From NCBI GenBank assembly GCA_025354385.1, contig JANXMZ010000034.1:1-53040 (forward strand): a stretch of DNA of 53,040 nucleotides, given 5' to 3'. Shown piece by piece: positions 1-8,929 of the stretch (positions are counted from its first letter, which is position 1; each line of letters starts with the position of its first letter). The position numbers were made by a program, and so were the translations under genes. The notes beneath the pieces are model-generated. The model did not search any database and had not been told where the DNA came from. It saw only the letters and a program-made list of their open reading frames with translations. The DNA comes from Bacteroidota bacterium (GTDB taxonomy: Bacteria; Bacteroidota; Bacteroidia; NS11-12g; UBA955).

Positions 1-296
1 TAAAAACAAGAAGGCTTTATTTGATTCAGGCTATCAAGGTGTTGAAAAATTGCATAGCAACAGTAGTTTACCAAGAAAGAAAAGTAAAAATAGGCAATTG
101 ACAAAAAAGGAAACAAAATCAAATCTTATGCTATCTAAAAATCGTATTTTTGTTGAACATGTCATCGGGAAAATAAAAATATTTCGCATTATGGCTGAAC
201 GCTACAGGAACCGAAGGAAGAAGCATAAGATGAGGACGCAAATCATTTGTGGAATCTATAATTTTCAACTAAAATGACTTATGAAAGAGGTCTAAT
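1..296 (+). mobile_element. 3' end of an IS5-like insertion sequence (partial)
   Basis: The segment carries the last part of a DDE transposase and then a terminal inverted repeat at 277-296 that overlaps the region just after the stop codon. The 20 bases at 277-296 are the reverse complement of 52901-52920 with one mismatch, so the same element family begins again at the other end of the window in the same orientation. The repeat ends in GGTC followed by TAA; the other copy is preceded by TTA. Both fit a TNA target preference, as in the IS1031-type IS5 elements (family knowledge). The left part of the element lies outside the window. Confidence 0.8.
2..277 (+). CDS. IS5-like transposase, C-terminal fragment (truncated by window start)
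   Basis: The frame is open from base 2 with no start codon inside the window; about 91 residues are visible. The order DSGYQG (residues 8-13) then a basic stretch and VEHVIGKIKIFRI, ending near the terminal repeat, is characteristic of the C-terminal third of DDE_Tnp_4 transposases: an Asp of the DDE triad sits in DSGYQG, and the Glu in the VEHVIG helix is the last catalytic acid (inference from family pattern). The enzyme would cut and join the IS ends. The stop codon lies inside or beside the inverted repeat, as is usual for compact IS. Whether the complete copy is intact cannot be judged. Confidence 0.8.
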   Translation, partial: KNKKALFDSGYQGVEKLHSNSSLPRKKSKNRQLTKKETKSNLMLSKNRIFVEHVIGKIKIFRIMAERYRNRRKKHKMRTQIICGIYNFQLK

Positions 297-334
297 ATAG
301 TTTAGAGAAGAAATTTTTTAAATGAATATAATAT

Positions 335-1654
335 ATGAACAAACAATTACTCGGTTATGCCATCCAAATAGGTGATGGACAACTAAATCAAAAACAACAA
401 ACTCGCAAACAATTAAACGTAATCTCCTTTATTCCAAAATTGGGTTTAATTATTGCAATTTTAATCGCTTTAATTTATCCCTTTAAAACAATTAAGGCTC
501 AATTTGTTCCTATACCTACCAATTCTGTTGGACCTTGGACAAGCCCCTCCAATATATACCAAACTGTTGCACTATTTAATTGTGGAATTGGCACTACTGC
601 ACCAGATGGAAAATTAGAAGTGAAATTTAAACCCTGTTTAACTCCTCAAATTGGATTAATTGTAACATCAGTTGGTTGTACCATGTCTGAGAGAAACAAT
701 ATTCCTTTAACATGGTCGATGCCAAATTCAACTTTTCAATTAGTTGATTTAAATGGACCAGCTCCAGCAGCAATACCAGTTACAATTTCTCCGGTATTTG
801 CATTTACCATACCTTCTTGGAGCTTAGTTAAACCATATGAAAAACCACTTTTTTGGATTCGAGAGGAAGACATAGATAATAATTCACAAGTTAGTAATTA
901 TACAACAAGATTTATTGTAAATCCTAATGGAAATACTGGGATAAATACTAATAGTCCAAGAGGTACTATAGATGTAATCCAAGCATATAAAGGTAAAAAA
1001 GATGAACCAACAGCTATTTTCGGCAAAATTCTCGTAGGTACTTCAATACCGTTAATGAATCCTGAAGGTAATGGAACTACTCCAACTGGGGTTTCAGGAA
1101 ATCAATCCTGCGAAGTTATGATATTTAATAATATGAGAGTTAAAAACAGGAACAGAATTGTACAAGAAAATGATCAAGGTATAATATTCTCCGACGGAGG
1201 GAATACCGATGGAAGTAATTTAAATGCGGGTTTAGTTATCGCCCCATGATCTGGTGATTATCTAAATCCAACAAGTACCGTGGGTGGAATACGAGTTGAC
1301 AAAAATGGTGCAGTTGAGGTTCATGGTGCTTTAAGAGCTACTGATCTAAGTCTTGATGCGAAATGGTGGAGTGACTTTGTCTTTACTAAAAATTATAATT
1401 TAATGCGCCTAGATTCGGTAAAAAGTTATATAATGCATAACGGACATTTACCCAATATGCCTAGTGAAAAGGAAATATTAGATAGTGGGATAAATGTTGC
1501 TAATATGCAAGCATTACAGCAACAAAAAATAGAAGAACTTACACTATATACAATAGGGCAGGAGCAAGAAATTGCAATTCTTAAGGCTAAACTTGAAGAA
1601 CAGGCAAGGAAACAATCTGAAATGGAAGCGAAATTAAATTCATTACTTAAATAG
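335..1654 (+). pseudogene. Secreted/surface protein with tail-fibre-like C-terminus, interrupted by in-frame TGA
   Basis: One reading frame runs from ATG 335 to the stop at 1654 and is broken only by TGA at 1247-1249; the sequence on both sides stays in the same frame without indel (IAP-stop-SGDYLNP...). A Trp codon TGG at this site would restore about 439 residues. The N-terminus has a long polar stretch and then a hydrophobic segment (residues about 45-55), so it is membrane-anchored or secreted. The C-terminal part (from 1280) has the Bacteroidota pattern WWSDFVF..YNLM..DSV...HLPNMPSEKE..GINVANMQALQQQKIEELTLY and a final coiled coil, as in many tail-fibre or S74-like surface proteins, where it probably trimerises. 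It lies 38 bases downstream of the IS end, so its native promoter may be displaced. Alternatives are a real nonsense mutation, a sequencing error, or two separate proteins. Confidence 0.65.
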
Positions 1655-1662
1655 GAATAATC

Positions 1663-2559
1663 TTGGATAAATATAAATATATCTTCTTGAGAATTTTAGT
1701 GATTATTCTATTTGCAATCTCTTGTAAGGACAAGAAATGTCAAGATAAATCCAACCCTGATTGTGATAATTATGATCCTTGTTATGGCAAACAAAAAACA
1801 AGCGCAAATTTTATTATTGAAGAAAATATTGGTGGAGTTTGGGTTCAAGGGGATACTGTTGCTGGAGATTTGCCAATAAGATTCACCGCTTTACAAGATG
1901 CAGATAGCTTTATATGGACTTTAGGTATCGAGACAATTAATACCAAAAGTTTTATTAGGACTGATTTTCCTCGGGGTAAAAATATTGAAGTCAAATTAAT
2001 TGTAATAAATAAAAATTCCTTGATTGACTGTTTTAAGAATGACAATGGACAAGACACAATGATTAGACAATTATTTACTTGGTATTATATGCAATCTTAT
2101 ACTAAAAATGACCCAAATAATCCTCCTGGTACAAAATACTTTCCAATATGGGGTGGATATTATGGACATAATGAGAGTAACCCCAATAAATTTTTTTTAT
2201 TTAAACTTGTTGATACTTTTATGACCATTCCTATTTGTCCGGGAACGGTTAGTTCCCCAAGAGATGTTTCCAATTTTATTATTGAAGGAATCCCATTCGA
2301 TGGAATATCAACTTTAAGTCCTTGTCTTCTTTCAAATGCAACCTATAATGTTATTTCGCCAAAAGGTATTTTTATTAATGAAACAACTTCTTCAGTTGGG
2401 TCTGATAAAAGTGGCAGAAGGACATTATTTCCAGGTATTAAGGGGTATGCAATATTAAGTAAGGATTGGAAAAATATAACATTTGATTATGAATGGAAAG
2501 ATACAATTGATAATAAAACTTTGTATAAAGATAGATTTATAGGTAAGAAACTTTGGTAA
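1663..2559 (+). CDS. Putative lipoprotein of unknown function
   Basis: 298 residues starting at TTG 1663; no ATG is available upstream in frame before the previous stop, and AGGA lies seven bases ahead. The N-terminus is a short basic stretch, a hydrophobic core and FAISC, so a lipobox with Cys at about residue 21 predicts an outer-membrane or periplasmic lipoprotein. Residues about 65-110 (IRFTALQDADSFIWTLG...) resemble a PKD-like Ig fold, but the rest is not recognised. It starts 8 bases after the preceding interrupted gene and 12 bases before the next, so the three genes look like one transcription unit. The TTG start may be a decayed ATG, given that both neighbours carry nonsense codons. 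Confidence 0.6.
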   Translation: MDKYKYIFLRILVIILFAISCKDKKCQDKSNPDCDNYDPCYGKQKTSANFIIEENIGGVWVQGDTVAGDLPIRFTALQDADSFIWTLGIETINTKSFIRTDFPRGKNIEVKLIVINKNSLIDCFKNDNGQDTMIRQLFTWYYMQSYTKNDPNNPPGTKYFPIWGGYYGHNESNPNKFFLFKLVDTFMTIPICPGTVSSPRDVSNFIIEGIPFDGISTLSPCLLSNATYNVISPKGIFINETTSSVGSDKSGRRTLFPGIKGYAILSKDWKNITFDYEWKDTIDNKTLYKDRFIGKKLW

Positions 2560-2571
2560 AATAATATTAAA

Positions 2572-5397
2572 ATGAAAAATAAAATAAAATATTTAATAAT
2601 AATATTGGGGTTTGTAATTAATGCAAATGGCCAAGATGATACATGTTGGAAGAGGACAAATACTATTACCACTGACTGGAGAAAACATACTAGTAATGGA
2701 GGTAATGGGCAGAGTCAAAATGCCTGGAATTGGACACAAAAGGGTCGCGTATACCCTGTGTACAATGTAGCGAATCAAAGTACTCCAAATTTCTACGCAG
2801 AACTACCATTTTATTGTAGTCAACCTAGCGGATCTGGATCATGTAATAACCCTAATTGCCATATTTATGAATTAGCAGGACAAGATCCATCTGACCAAGA
2901 TATTTGGCCTGAAGATGGTTGGGAATTAATTGTGCATTTTTTTGGTGAAGCAAATGGAGCAGGTGCTGAATATCCTTATTTCATGTTATACAATAAACAT
3001 ACTGGTAAATTAAAGACTTATATAATGGTAATAGGACAAAAGAATTCTGTTAATTCGGCGGTTATTTCTTTTCAATTTGATAACAGTAGTGCACAAAGAG
3101 GATTATTTGGATATGCAAAACCAATTACTCAGAATTTATTTGATTTTGAAACTGGCAATACTTTTAAGTCGATAAATAGTATAAATGTTACTAATAATTC
3201 AGAAACCTATCAATGGCTTGTTAGTGAAATTGTATTAGATTTCGATCCTTGTGCATGTTTAGACAATAGTTATTCAAAAAATACATTTATTTTAGTGAAA
3301 TTCAATACTATAAACACCACCACAATTAACGCGAAAATAGAGGGGACACTAAGTTCATCTGAACAGAGAATGAATAGTGGTTCAATAAATAGTGGGCAAA
3401 ATAAAACGTCATTTATTGATATGGCAGTTAACGTTGCTACTGCCGGATATAATTCTTTTAATAAATTTGATTATTATAAAAGTAAAATGAATGACTTTTA
3501 TGACAAAACAAATAGTAGTTATCAAAATAAATTGAGTGATGCTTGGTTTAAATCTAACGTAGAAGATCCATATGCTGGGGTATTTACAACAGCTCAAAAG
3601 AATGATATGTAGAACCAATTTAAAAGTAGTAGTGATAATTTTAAAACAACCTTGGGAATTAGCAATATTAATAAATATAGTAAATATGCCCCATTGGTAA
3701 AAGGGGTTGCATCTGCATTACCATATGTTGGAACGGCAATTGGAGTTATTGATTTTTTTGTAAAAGGAGCAAAAAAGGATGAAAGTACAGGTAATCCAAG
3801 TCCTCCGGCAAATTTTGATGTAAGATTGAAGTTTTATGGAGAAATCACTGGTGAAGATCTTAAATCATCAATATTGTTTAAATCGCCCGGATCAAAGGCC
3901 TATGGAAATATTGGGAGCAATTTAATTCCTACTTATGATAATATACCCGGAGTTTTTAATATATTGCAATTACCCGATTTTGAAGCCGCTGATTTATGGC
4001 CAAATTTTGAAATAACAAATGAAAGTCCAGACAATTGTACCACAAGGGATGTAAATCATTATGAAGGTGGTGAATGGATTGGTTTAAGACAATATAGACC
4101 TAAAAGTAATATAAAATATGTCCTAAATAGAAATTCAAATCTAAGTGTTGAAAGTATAGAAGCGGCTGTAGTTTTTGAATATACGGGACTACAAAAATTA
4201 CACATTGGACAACCTGGTGAAATATCTAATTCAATAGCAATGCCATTTCATAAACAAATGGGATATCTTGGCCAGTATGTTTATGACCCAAATGCAAGAT
4301 TAAATTCTACTTTAGATGCTAAAATAAATAGTATTGAAAATTCAAATACCTTATACTTAGATTATGTTTCAAGTGACTATCCTACAAATGATTTGAGTGT
4401 AATTAAATTTAGAACTGCATATTTTCCTATTACTTGTTTTACCAATATGAGTTTTGTTCTTTTAGGGACAAATAATTATGCTAAATCATACATAAAACTA
4501 CTGGTTAAACTTAAACGCATTGATGATCCCAATGCCGAAGATGTTACCATGGTTATGACATTTGACCTTAAAGATAGAATAAAAAATGCGTCCAATTGGG
4601 GCGGTGGGAGCGGTACTTATCTCGCAAAAGTTTTAGCGAAAACTGAATCTTCTATATATGATTTGAATCAAAATTGCACTAAAGTAACTTATTCTAGTTT
4701 TGATTACAAGGATTTTTCATTATTGAATCTGCCTTTTGGGGGTAATCAATACTTTCCCAATCAATATACATATAATGGGGAAACAAATCTGATTATTCCT
4801 GAGATATTGACTATTCCAGATAATTCTGTAATTCCATCTAATTCTATCCTTAAAGCAGGTTTTCAAATTACAATTGGGAATAATGTCACAATTGGGAATA
4901 ATAGTGTTTTAATGGCAGGTAAACATATAAAAATAGGGGTTGCTAGTCATTATAATAACACTGTAAAATTGTTAACTCGGACATTATCTGAAGTGCTTTT
5001 AGGTTGTACGAACGGAGATTACAATGCACTTAAAAATACGGATGATGAGGTACGACAATTTTGTTCATCTAATAAGTATAAACAGTTAGCATACCAAACA
5101 ATTGTTGCGGCCACTAAAGATAGTAGTAAAAAAGAAAAGATTAATAGTAAATTAAGTTTTTCAATTTATCCAAACCCTAACAATGGAAGTTTTACTATTA
5201 CTCTTGATGAAAAAGATGGTAATCGGCAATTTACTCTTTTTGATGTAACGGGAAAACCTGTTCTTTCGAAGGAGTATGAGAAAGGACAGACTATCGCTAA
5301 TGTTGAAACTCTAAATTTAGCTCCAGGAGTATACTTGGCAACTATTAGGGCTAATGGGAAAGAAAGAACAGAGAAATTGATTATTCAAACAAACTAA
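2572..5397 (+). pseudogene. Large T9SS type A cargo protein, interrupted by in-frame TAG
   Basis: A single frame of about 940 residues runs from ATG 2572 to TAA 5397 and contains one TAG at 3610-3612. The frame continues without indel (KNDM-stop-NQFKSSSDNF), so one base change from CAG (Gln) would explain it. The N-terminus (hydrophobic core ending NANGQ) is a signal peptide. Near codon 745-790 is a run of I/V-rich short beta repeats (IPDNSVIPSNS.., ITIGNNVTIGNNSVLMAG) resembling the 3-coathanger stack. The last about 80 residues (SIYPNPNNGSF...TLFDVTGKPVLSKE...LAPGVYLATI...EKLIIQ) are a T9SS type A sorting domain, which sends the protein through PorU-type secretion to the cell surface. With the stop in force, the N-terminal part would lack its sorting signal. 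The second half could only start from TTG 3652 and would then have no signal peptide. Confidence 0.7.
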
Positions 5398-5412
5398 TCT
5401 GCAGGTAACAAC

Positions 5413-5450
5413 AAATTAAAAAAAGGGGTGGATACCCCCTTTTTTAATTT
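5413..5450 (+). terminator. Rho-independent terminator after the T9SS gene cluster
   Basis: Near-perfect inverted repeat: an arm of AAATT, an A run and GGGG (5413-5428), loop TGGATA (5429-5434), then CCCC, a T run and AATTT (up to 5450). The stem starts 16 bases after the stop at 5397, and the T run serves as the U tract. The symmetric A/T flanks mean it could also stop transcription from the other side. Confidence 0.85.
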
Positions 5451-5580
5451 AATAGTGTCCATCTTCAGGTGGTATTCATCATTTCTTATTAAACCCTGAA
5501 TTATTTCACACATCCATTGATTGCTTCCTTTGTTTAGAAAGAGATTCGAACTCCCAATCCTTGAAGAAAATTAGATTAAT

Positions 5581-5794
5581 AAGTTCGACATTTTTCCTAT
5601 CTCCGCTACCGTGAAGCAGAGAAAGCTCGAAGAAGTACCTTCGGGCTTTTTTCATTAGTCGCGGTCGAGCTTTCACGCCTTCACGGTTGCCCCGCGGCGT
5701 GACCGAAGCGAAGCGTAGGTCTCTGCTGCGGGGTTACCGTAAATTTTCCATAATAAATTCATTACAAAAATAGAAGTTCGACATTTCGCCTATC
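5581..5794. repeat. GC-rich palindromic block between 21-bp direct repeats
   Basis: Two direct repeats (5581-5601 and 5774-5794, 19 of 21 bases identical) enclose a GC-rich block in an AT-rich genome. Inside, 5608-5630 pairs with 5665-5687 (20 of 23 positions). Within that loop a second hairpin, 5624-5632 with 5639-5647, is followed by a T run like a terminator. 5683-5699 also pairs with 5724-5740, so the middle arm can choose between two partners. No open reading frame fits. It could be a small palindromic repeat or MITE-like element, or a structured RNA; only a genome-wide copy count would decide. Confidence 0.6.
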
Positions 5795-5953
5795 AGGTCT
5801 ACTACAGAAAATTAATTCCACCCCCAAAGTGGGATTTTTATTTTTCGCGTTTTGTGTTTTTGTATACCTTGGCGAAATGCACACTGCCATCAGTTAGAAA
5901 CTCATTCATCTCTTAAGGTTGAAGCATTTTTATTGGCTGGTTAATTTTTCAAA

Positions 5954-5969
5954 TATGACCAATATCATA
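5954..5969. promoter_or_regulatory. Candidate Crp/Fnr-type operator
   Basis: The sequence shows TATGA, six bases, TCATA: a perfect 5-base inverted repeat with the spacing of Crp/Fnr-family sites (E. coli Crp: TGTGA-N6-TCACA). Its centre lies about 53 bases before the expected transcription start of the gene at 6032. The natural candidate binder is the receiver-Crp fusion encoded at 7707-8765. No binding evidence exists beyond the pattern. Confidence 0.4.
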
Positions 5970-6001
5970 CCTCCTCGTTCTATTGCGCAATGCACATGGT
6001 T

Positions 6002-6009
6002 TATCTTTG
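6002..6009 (+). promoter_or_regulatory. -7 box (TATCTTTG) of the small-protein/kinase operon
   Basis: It matches the Bacteroidota -7 consensus TAnnTTTG exactly and lies 22 bases before ATG 6032. A TTG at 5983-5985 is a loose -33 candidate with a spacer shorter than usual. Confidence 0.6.
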
Positions 6010-6031
6010 CCCTTCCTAATTTATTAGCACC

Positions 6032-6448
6032 ATGGAAATTAAAATCAGCAATCAAAGTACCTTAAGTCAAATTCAAGCCACCTTTAAATCCTATTTTCCT
6101 TTTCTTAAATTGGTTTTTTTTAATGCCAATTTAGATAAGGCGCATTTGTTCACTAAAGAAAATATAATTTCAGATAACAGTGGAAAACTGGGTGAAATTT
6201 CGCACAGCAATGCGGAAGGAATGCTGAATATAAATGACGCCCAAAAAGTAAGTGACTTTGAACAACATTTTAAAGAGCAATTCGGGGTGCATGTTCAGGT
6301 TTTTAGAAAATCGGGAACTGCATGGTTGCAGACCAATGCTACGGATGAATGGACATTGGCTGAACAAAATAAACAAGGTGAAGAAAGCAGTGTTGGTTCA
6401 CAAGGTGTAGCCGAGGATAATTTTGATGAGTACCACGAACAATTATAA
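6032..6448 (+). CDS. Small unknown protein, paralogue of the protein at 8930
   Basis: 138 residues, no signal peptide and no membrane segment, so cytoplasmic. I do not recognise a named domain. It shares an ordered set of positions with the 120-residue protein at 8930: FPFLKL.F near residue 22, a turn with LGEI near 60, and a strongly conserved end V.VFRKSG..WL.T.ATDEWTL.EQN.QGE (about residues 88-118). The end is thus the functional core, followed by an acidic tail present only in this copy. It is the first gene of a unit with the PAS histidine kinase 34 bases downstream. Context suggests a partner or modulator of the two-component system (inference). Confidence 0.8.
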   Translation: MEIKISNQSTLSQIQATFKSYFPFLKLVFFNANLDKAHLFTKENIISDNSGKLGEISHSNAEGMLNINDAQKVSDFEQHFKEQFGVHVQVFRKSGTAWLQTNATDEWTLAEQNKQGEESSVGSQGVAEDNFDEYHEQL

Positions 6449-6482
6449 AAATTATTTAGCTTAGCGCCAAATATCTATCAAT

Positions 6483-7688
6483 ATGAATGGCACCGATAAT
6501 AACAATTTAGTTGGCATGTCAGACAATGATGCCCTTTTTAAATATGCCACAGAAGGCATTTTACTAGCCAACCAAGCGGGCGAAATTGTAAGACTAAATC
6601 CCAGTGCCGAAAAATTATTTGGGTATGAGAATGCAGAATTAAAAGGACAGAAAATCGAAGTGTTAATCCCCATGCGCTATTCTCATAAGCACATTGGTTA
6701 CCGCGAAAAATACACCGATAAACCCCATGCCCGTTCCATGGGTGCAGGTTTTGAATTATACGGATTAAAAAAAGATGGCACCGAGTTTCCTGTTGAAATT
6801 AGTTTAAGTCCTTATTCTACAGATGAGGGCAGTTTTATCATGGCGTTTATCATGGACATTACCATTCGCAAACAATCCGAAGAGAAGCAAAAAAATTATT
6901 CGGTAGAGTTGGAAAAACAGGTGAAAAATAGAACCCTTATTTTAGAGGAAGCTATTGAAGAATTAGAAAAAACAAAACGCGAATTGCACTTGGCATTGCA
7001 AAAGGAACGCGAGCTCAATGAATTAAAATCGCGCTTTGTATCCATGGCCTCGCACGAATTTCGCACGCCTCTAACCACCATGATGTCTTCACTCTCTTTG
7101 GTAACCCGTTATGGCGAGCAAAATGATAAGGAGAGCCAATCTAAGCATGTTACGAAAATTAAAACCTCTATCAATAACCTCACAGATATTTTGAATGATT
7201 TTTTATCGGTCAGCAAATTAGAAGAGGGTAAAGTTGAAAACCGACCAGAAGCCATAGAACTAAAAACATTAATGGCAGATATTATTGCCGATATGCAAAC
7301 CATGGCCACTGGCGACCAAAAAATTATTCAACAACATTCGGGAAAAGAAACCGTATGGTTAGACAAGAAATTATTGAAGAATATATTATTTAATTTAATT
7401 TCAAATGCGGTTAAATTTTCCCCCGGACAGGCCATCGTAGAAGTGAATACCCAGGTGAATAATTCTACCATTCGAATTGAGGTAAAAGACCATGGTATTG
7501 GTATTTCCAAAGAAGACCAAAAGCATTTATTTGAGCGTTTTTTTCGTGGGCATAATGCCATGCACATACAAGGCACAGGCCTGGGTTTAAACATTGTTAC
7601 CCGCTATGCAGAACTTATGAATGCTTCACTTGATTTTGAAAGTGCAGAAAACAAAGGCACCACATTTACCATTATAATACCTCAATAA
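6483..7688 (+). CDS. Cytoplasmic PAS-domain sensor histidine kinase
   Basis: 401 residues, with no membrane segment, so the signal is sensed inside the cell. Order: PAS/PAC about 15-130, coiled-coil linker 135-185, HisKA with phospho-acceptor His191 in SHEFRTPL, then HATPase_c with N-box NLISNAVKF (304-312), G1 DHGIGI (336-341) and G2 GTGLGL (364-369). All catalytic boxes are intact. The PAS domain has a pattern (IPMRYSHKH..Y) in which His70 falls where FixL carries its haem-binding His, while the FixL distal Arg position is not conserved. It is followed after 18 bases by its likely partner regulator at 7707, and preceded by a small unknown protein gene. The kinase should autophosphorylate and pass phosphate to Asp52 of that regulator. 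Confidence 0.92.
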   Translation: MNGTDNNNLVGMSDNDALFKYATEGILLANQAGEIVRLNPSAEKLFGYENAELKGQKIEVLIPMRYSHKHIGYREKYTDKPHARSMGAGFELYGLKKDGTEFPVEISLSPYSTDEGSFIMAFIMDITIRKQSEEKQKNYSVELEKQVKNRTLILEEAIEELEKTKRELHLALQKERELNELKSRFVSMASHEFRTPLTTMMSSLSLVTRYGEQNDKESQSKHVTKIKTSINNLTDILNDFLSVSKLEEGKVENRPEAIELKTLMADIIADMQTMATGDQKIIQQHSGKETVWLDKKLLKNILFNLISNAVKFSPGQAIVEVNTQVNNSTIRIEVKDHGIGISKEDQKHLFERFFRGHNAMHIQGTGLGLNIVTRYAELMNASLDFESAENKGTTFTIIIPQ

Positions 7689-7706
7689 AAAATATTAGAG
7701 TTTGAT

Positions 7707-8765
7707 ATGAAAAAAATATTATTAATAGAAGACAATGCCGATGTAAGAGATAATACAGCTGAAATTTTGCGATTGGCCCAATACCAAGTTGTAACTGCTG
7801 TGAATGGCAAAGAAGGTGTTGAGATGGCACAACAAGAAAAACCCGATATAATTATTTGCGATATTATGATGCCAGTATTGGATGGTCATGGCGTATTGCA
7901 CATGTTGTCTAAAAACGAAGAAACTTCCAGCATTCCTTTTATATTTTTAACTGCAAAAGCAGAGAGAAGCGATTTTAGAAAAGGCATGGAAATGGGCGCA
8001 GATGATTACCTCACTAAACCTTTTGACGATGTGGAATTATTAAATGCGATAGAAAGCAGATTGAAAAAGAACGATATCTTGAAACGTGAATTTACAAGAA
8101 ATATCAATGGACTGAACGAGTTTATGCAAGAGGTTAAAGGTATAGAATCGCTCAAGCAATTATCAGATAAACACGAGAAAAAAGTATTTAAAAAGAAAGA
8201 TGAAATTTATACAGAAGGTCATTTTCCGAAAGGCATTTATTTCATTAACAAAGGCAAGGTAAAGTCATACCAAACCAATGAATTGGGTAAGGAATTGATT
8301 ACTGAATTGTACAAGGAAGGCGAATTTTTTGGTTACTTAGCACTTTTGCAAAATCAACAATACACGAATTCAGCAGCAGCTTTGGAAGATTCGGAGATTT
8401 ATTTAATACCTAAGGAAGATTTTTATGCATTGATTTATAAGAATGCAGAGATTTCAAAAAAATTCATAGAGATGCTTTCCAATGATTTGCGCGACAATGA
8501 AAAACAACTGGTAAAACTCGCCTATAATTCTGTTCGCAAACGTGTTGCAGAGGCTTTGGTGCGCCTTTCAGATAAATACAAAAAGGAAAATGATGAAAAG
8601 TTTAGCATGAATTTATCGCGCGAGGATTTAGCCAATATGGTAGGCACTGCTACCGAAACGGTAATAAGAACACTGAGCGATTTTAAAGAAGAAAAATTCA
8701 TTGAAGTTTCTGGCGGCACCATTACCGTGCTTAATTATGAGCGCCTTGCCAAAATGAAGAATTGA
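7707..8765 (+). CDS. Response regulator fused to Crp/Fnr-type transcription factor
   Basis: 352 residues. Receiver domain 1-120 with acidic pair Glu8/Asp9, phospho-acceptor Asp52 (CDIMMP), Thr82 and Lys104 (TKPF). A cyclic-nucleotide-binding-like beta barrel spans about 150-245 (KGIYFINKGKVK..., GEFFGYLALL). A Crp-type winged helix lies at about 270-345, with recognition helix in SREDLANMVGTATETVIRTL. The four cysteines of an Fe-S Fnr are absent (only Cys51 is seen), so it is not a direct oxygen sensor of Fnr type. The fusion lets phosphorylation by the kinase at 6483 control a Crp-family DNA-binding domain. Likely targets include its own neighbourhood, where TGA-N6-TCA inverted repeats occur upstream of both small-protein genes. 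Confidence 0.92.
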   Translation: MKKILLIEDNADVRDNTAEILRLAQYQVVTAVNGKEGVEMAQQEKPDIIICDIMMPVLDGHGVLHMLSKNEETSSIPFIFLTAKAERSDFRKGMEMGADDYLTKPFDDVELLNAIESRLKKNDILKREFTRNINGLNEFMQEVKGIESLKQLSDKHEKKVFKKKDEIYTEGHFPKGIYFINKGKVKSYQTNELGKELITELYKEGEFFGYLALLQNQQYTNSAAALEDSEIYLIPKEDFYALIYKNAEISKKFIEMLSNDLRDNEKQLVKLAYNSVRKRVAEALVRLSDKYKKENDEKFSMNLSREDLANMVGTATETVIRTLSDFKEEKFIEVSGGTITVLNYERLAKMKN

Positions 8766-8786
8766 TTCTAAAATTTTTTGGAATAC

Positions 8787-8798
8787 TGACGACTGTCA
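8787..8798. promoter_or_regulatory. Candidate Crp/Fnr-type half-site pair upstream of 8930
   Basis: TGAC-GACT-GTCA is a perfect 12-base inverted repeat and has the same TGA-N6-TCA core as the site at 5954-5969. It lies about 64 bases before the transcription start predicted from the -7 box at 8844. This is a pattern match only. Confidence 0.3.
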
Positions 8799-8843
8799 TG
8801 CATTCTTCTGATGGTCCTCATTCTATCTTTTTCAATTGACATA

Positions 8844-8851
8844 TAAATTTG
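8844..8851 (+). promoter_or_regulatory. -7 box (TAAATTTG) upstream of the second small-protein gene
   Basis: An exact TAnnTTTG match, 78 bases before ATG 8930, giving this gene its own promoter separate from the operon upstream. No good -33 box was found. Confidence 0.4.
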
Positions 8852-8929
8852 TAGACACTTATTTTTTAGTGTGCAGATGAATTGTATTTAACACCTTTTT
8901 AAAGATAAATTAATATTTTAAATTTAATC

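Larger units (their letters stand above)
5451..6001. other. Gene-free region between T9SS cluster and signalling module
   Basis: No credible coding frame was seen on either strand. It holds the palindromic block at 5581-5794, a TATGA-N6-TCATA inverted repeat at 5954-5969 and a 10-base perfect palindrome (ATTGCGCAAT) at 5982-5991, both just upstream of the promoter of the small protein gene at 6032. The segment 5795-5950 shows nothing recognisable. Confidence 0.6.

Noticed and set aside
1247..3612. Alternative genetic code explaining the two in-frame stops
   Set aside because: One stop is TGA and the other TAG, and all intact genes nearby end normally, so recoding is not needed; local mutation or sequence error is simpler.
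5541..5560. tRNA T-arm-like sequence (GATTCGAACTCCC) on the reverse strand
   Set aside because: Only the T-arm motif is present; no acceptor, D or anticodon arms are found around it, so it is not called as a tRNA.
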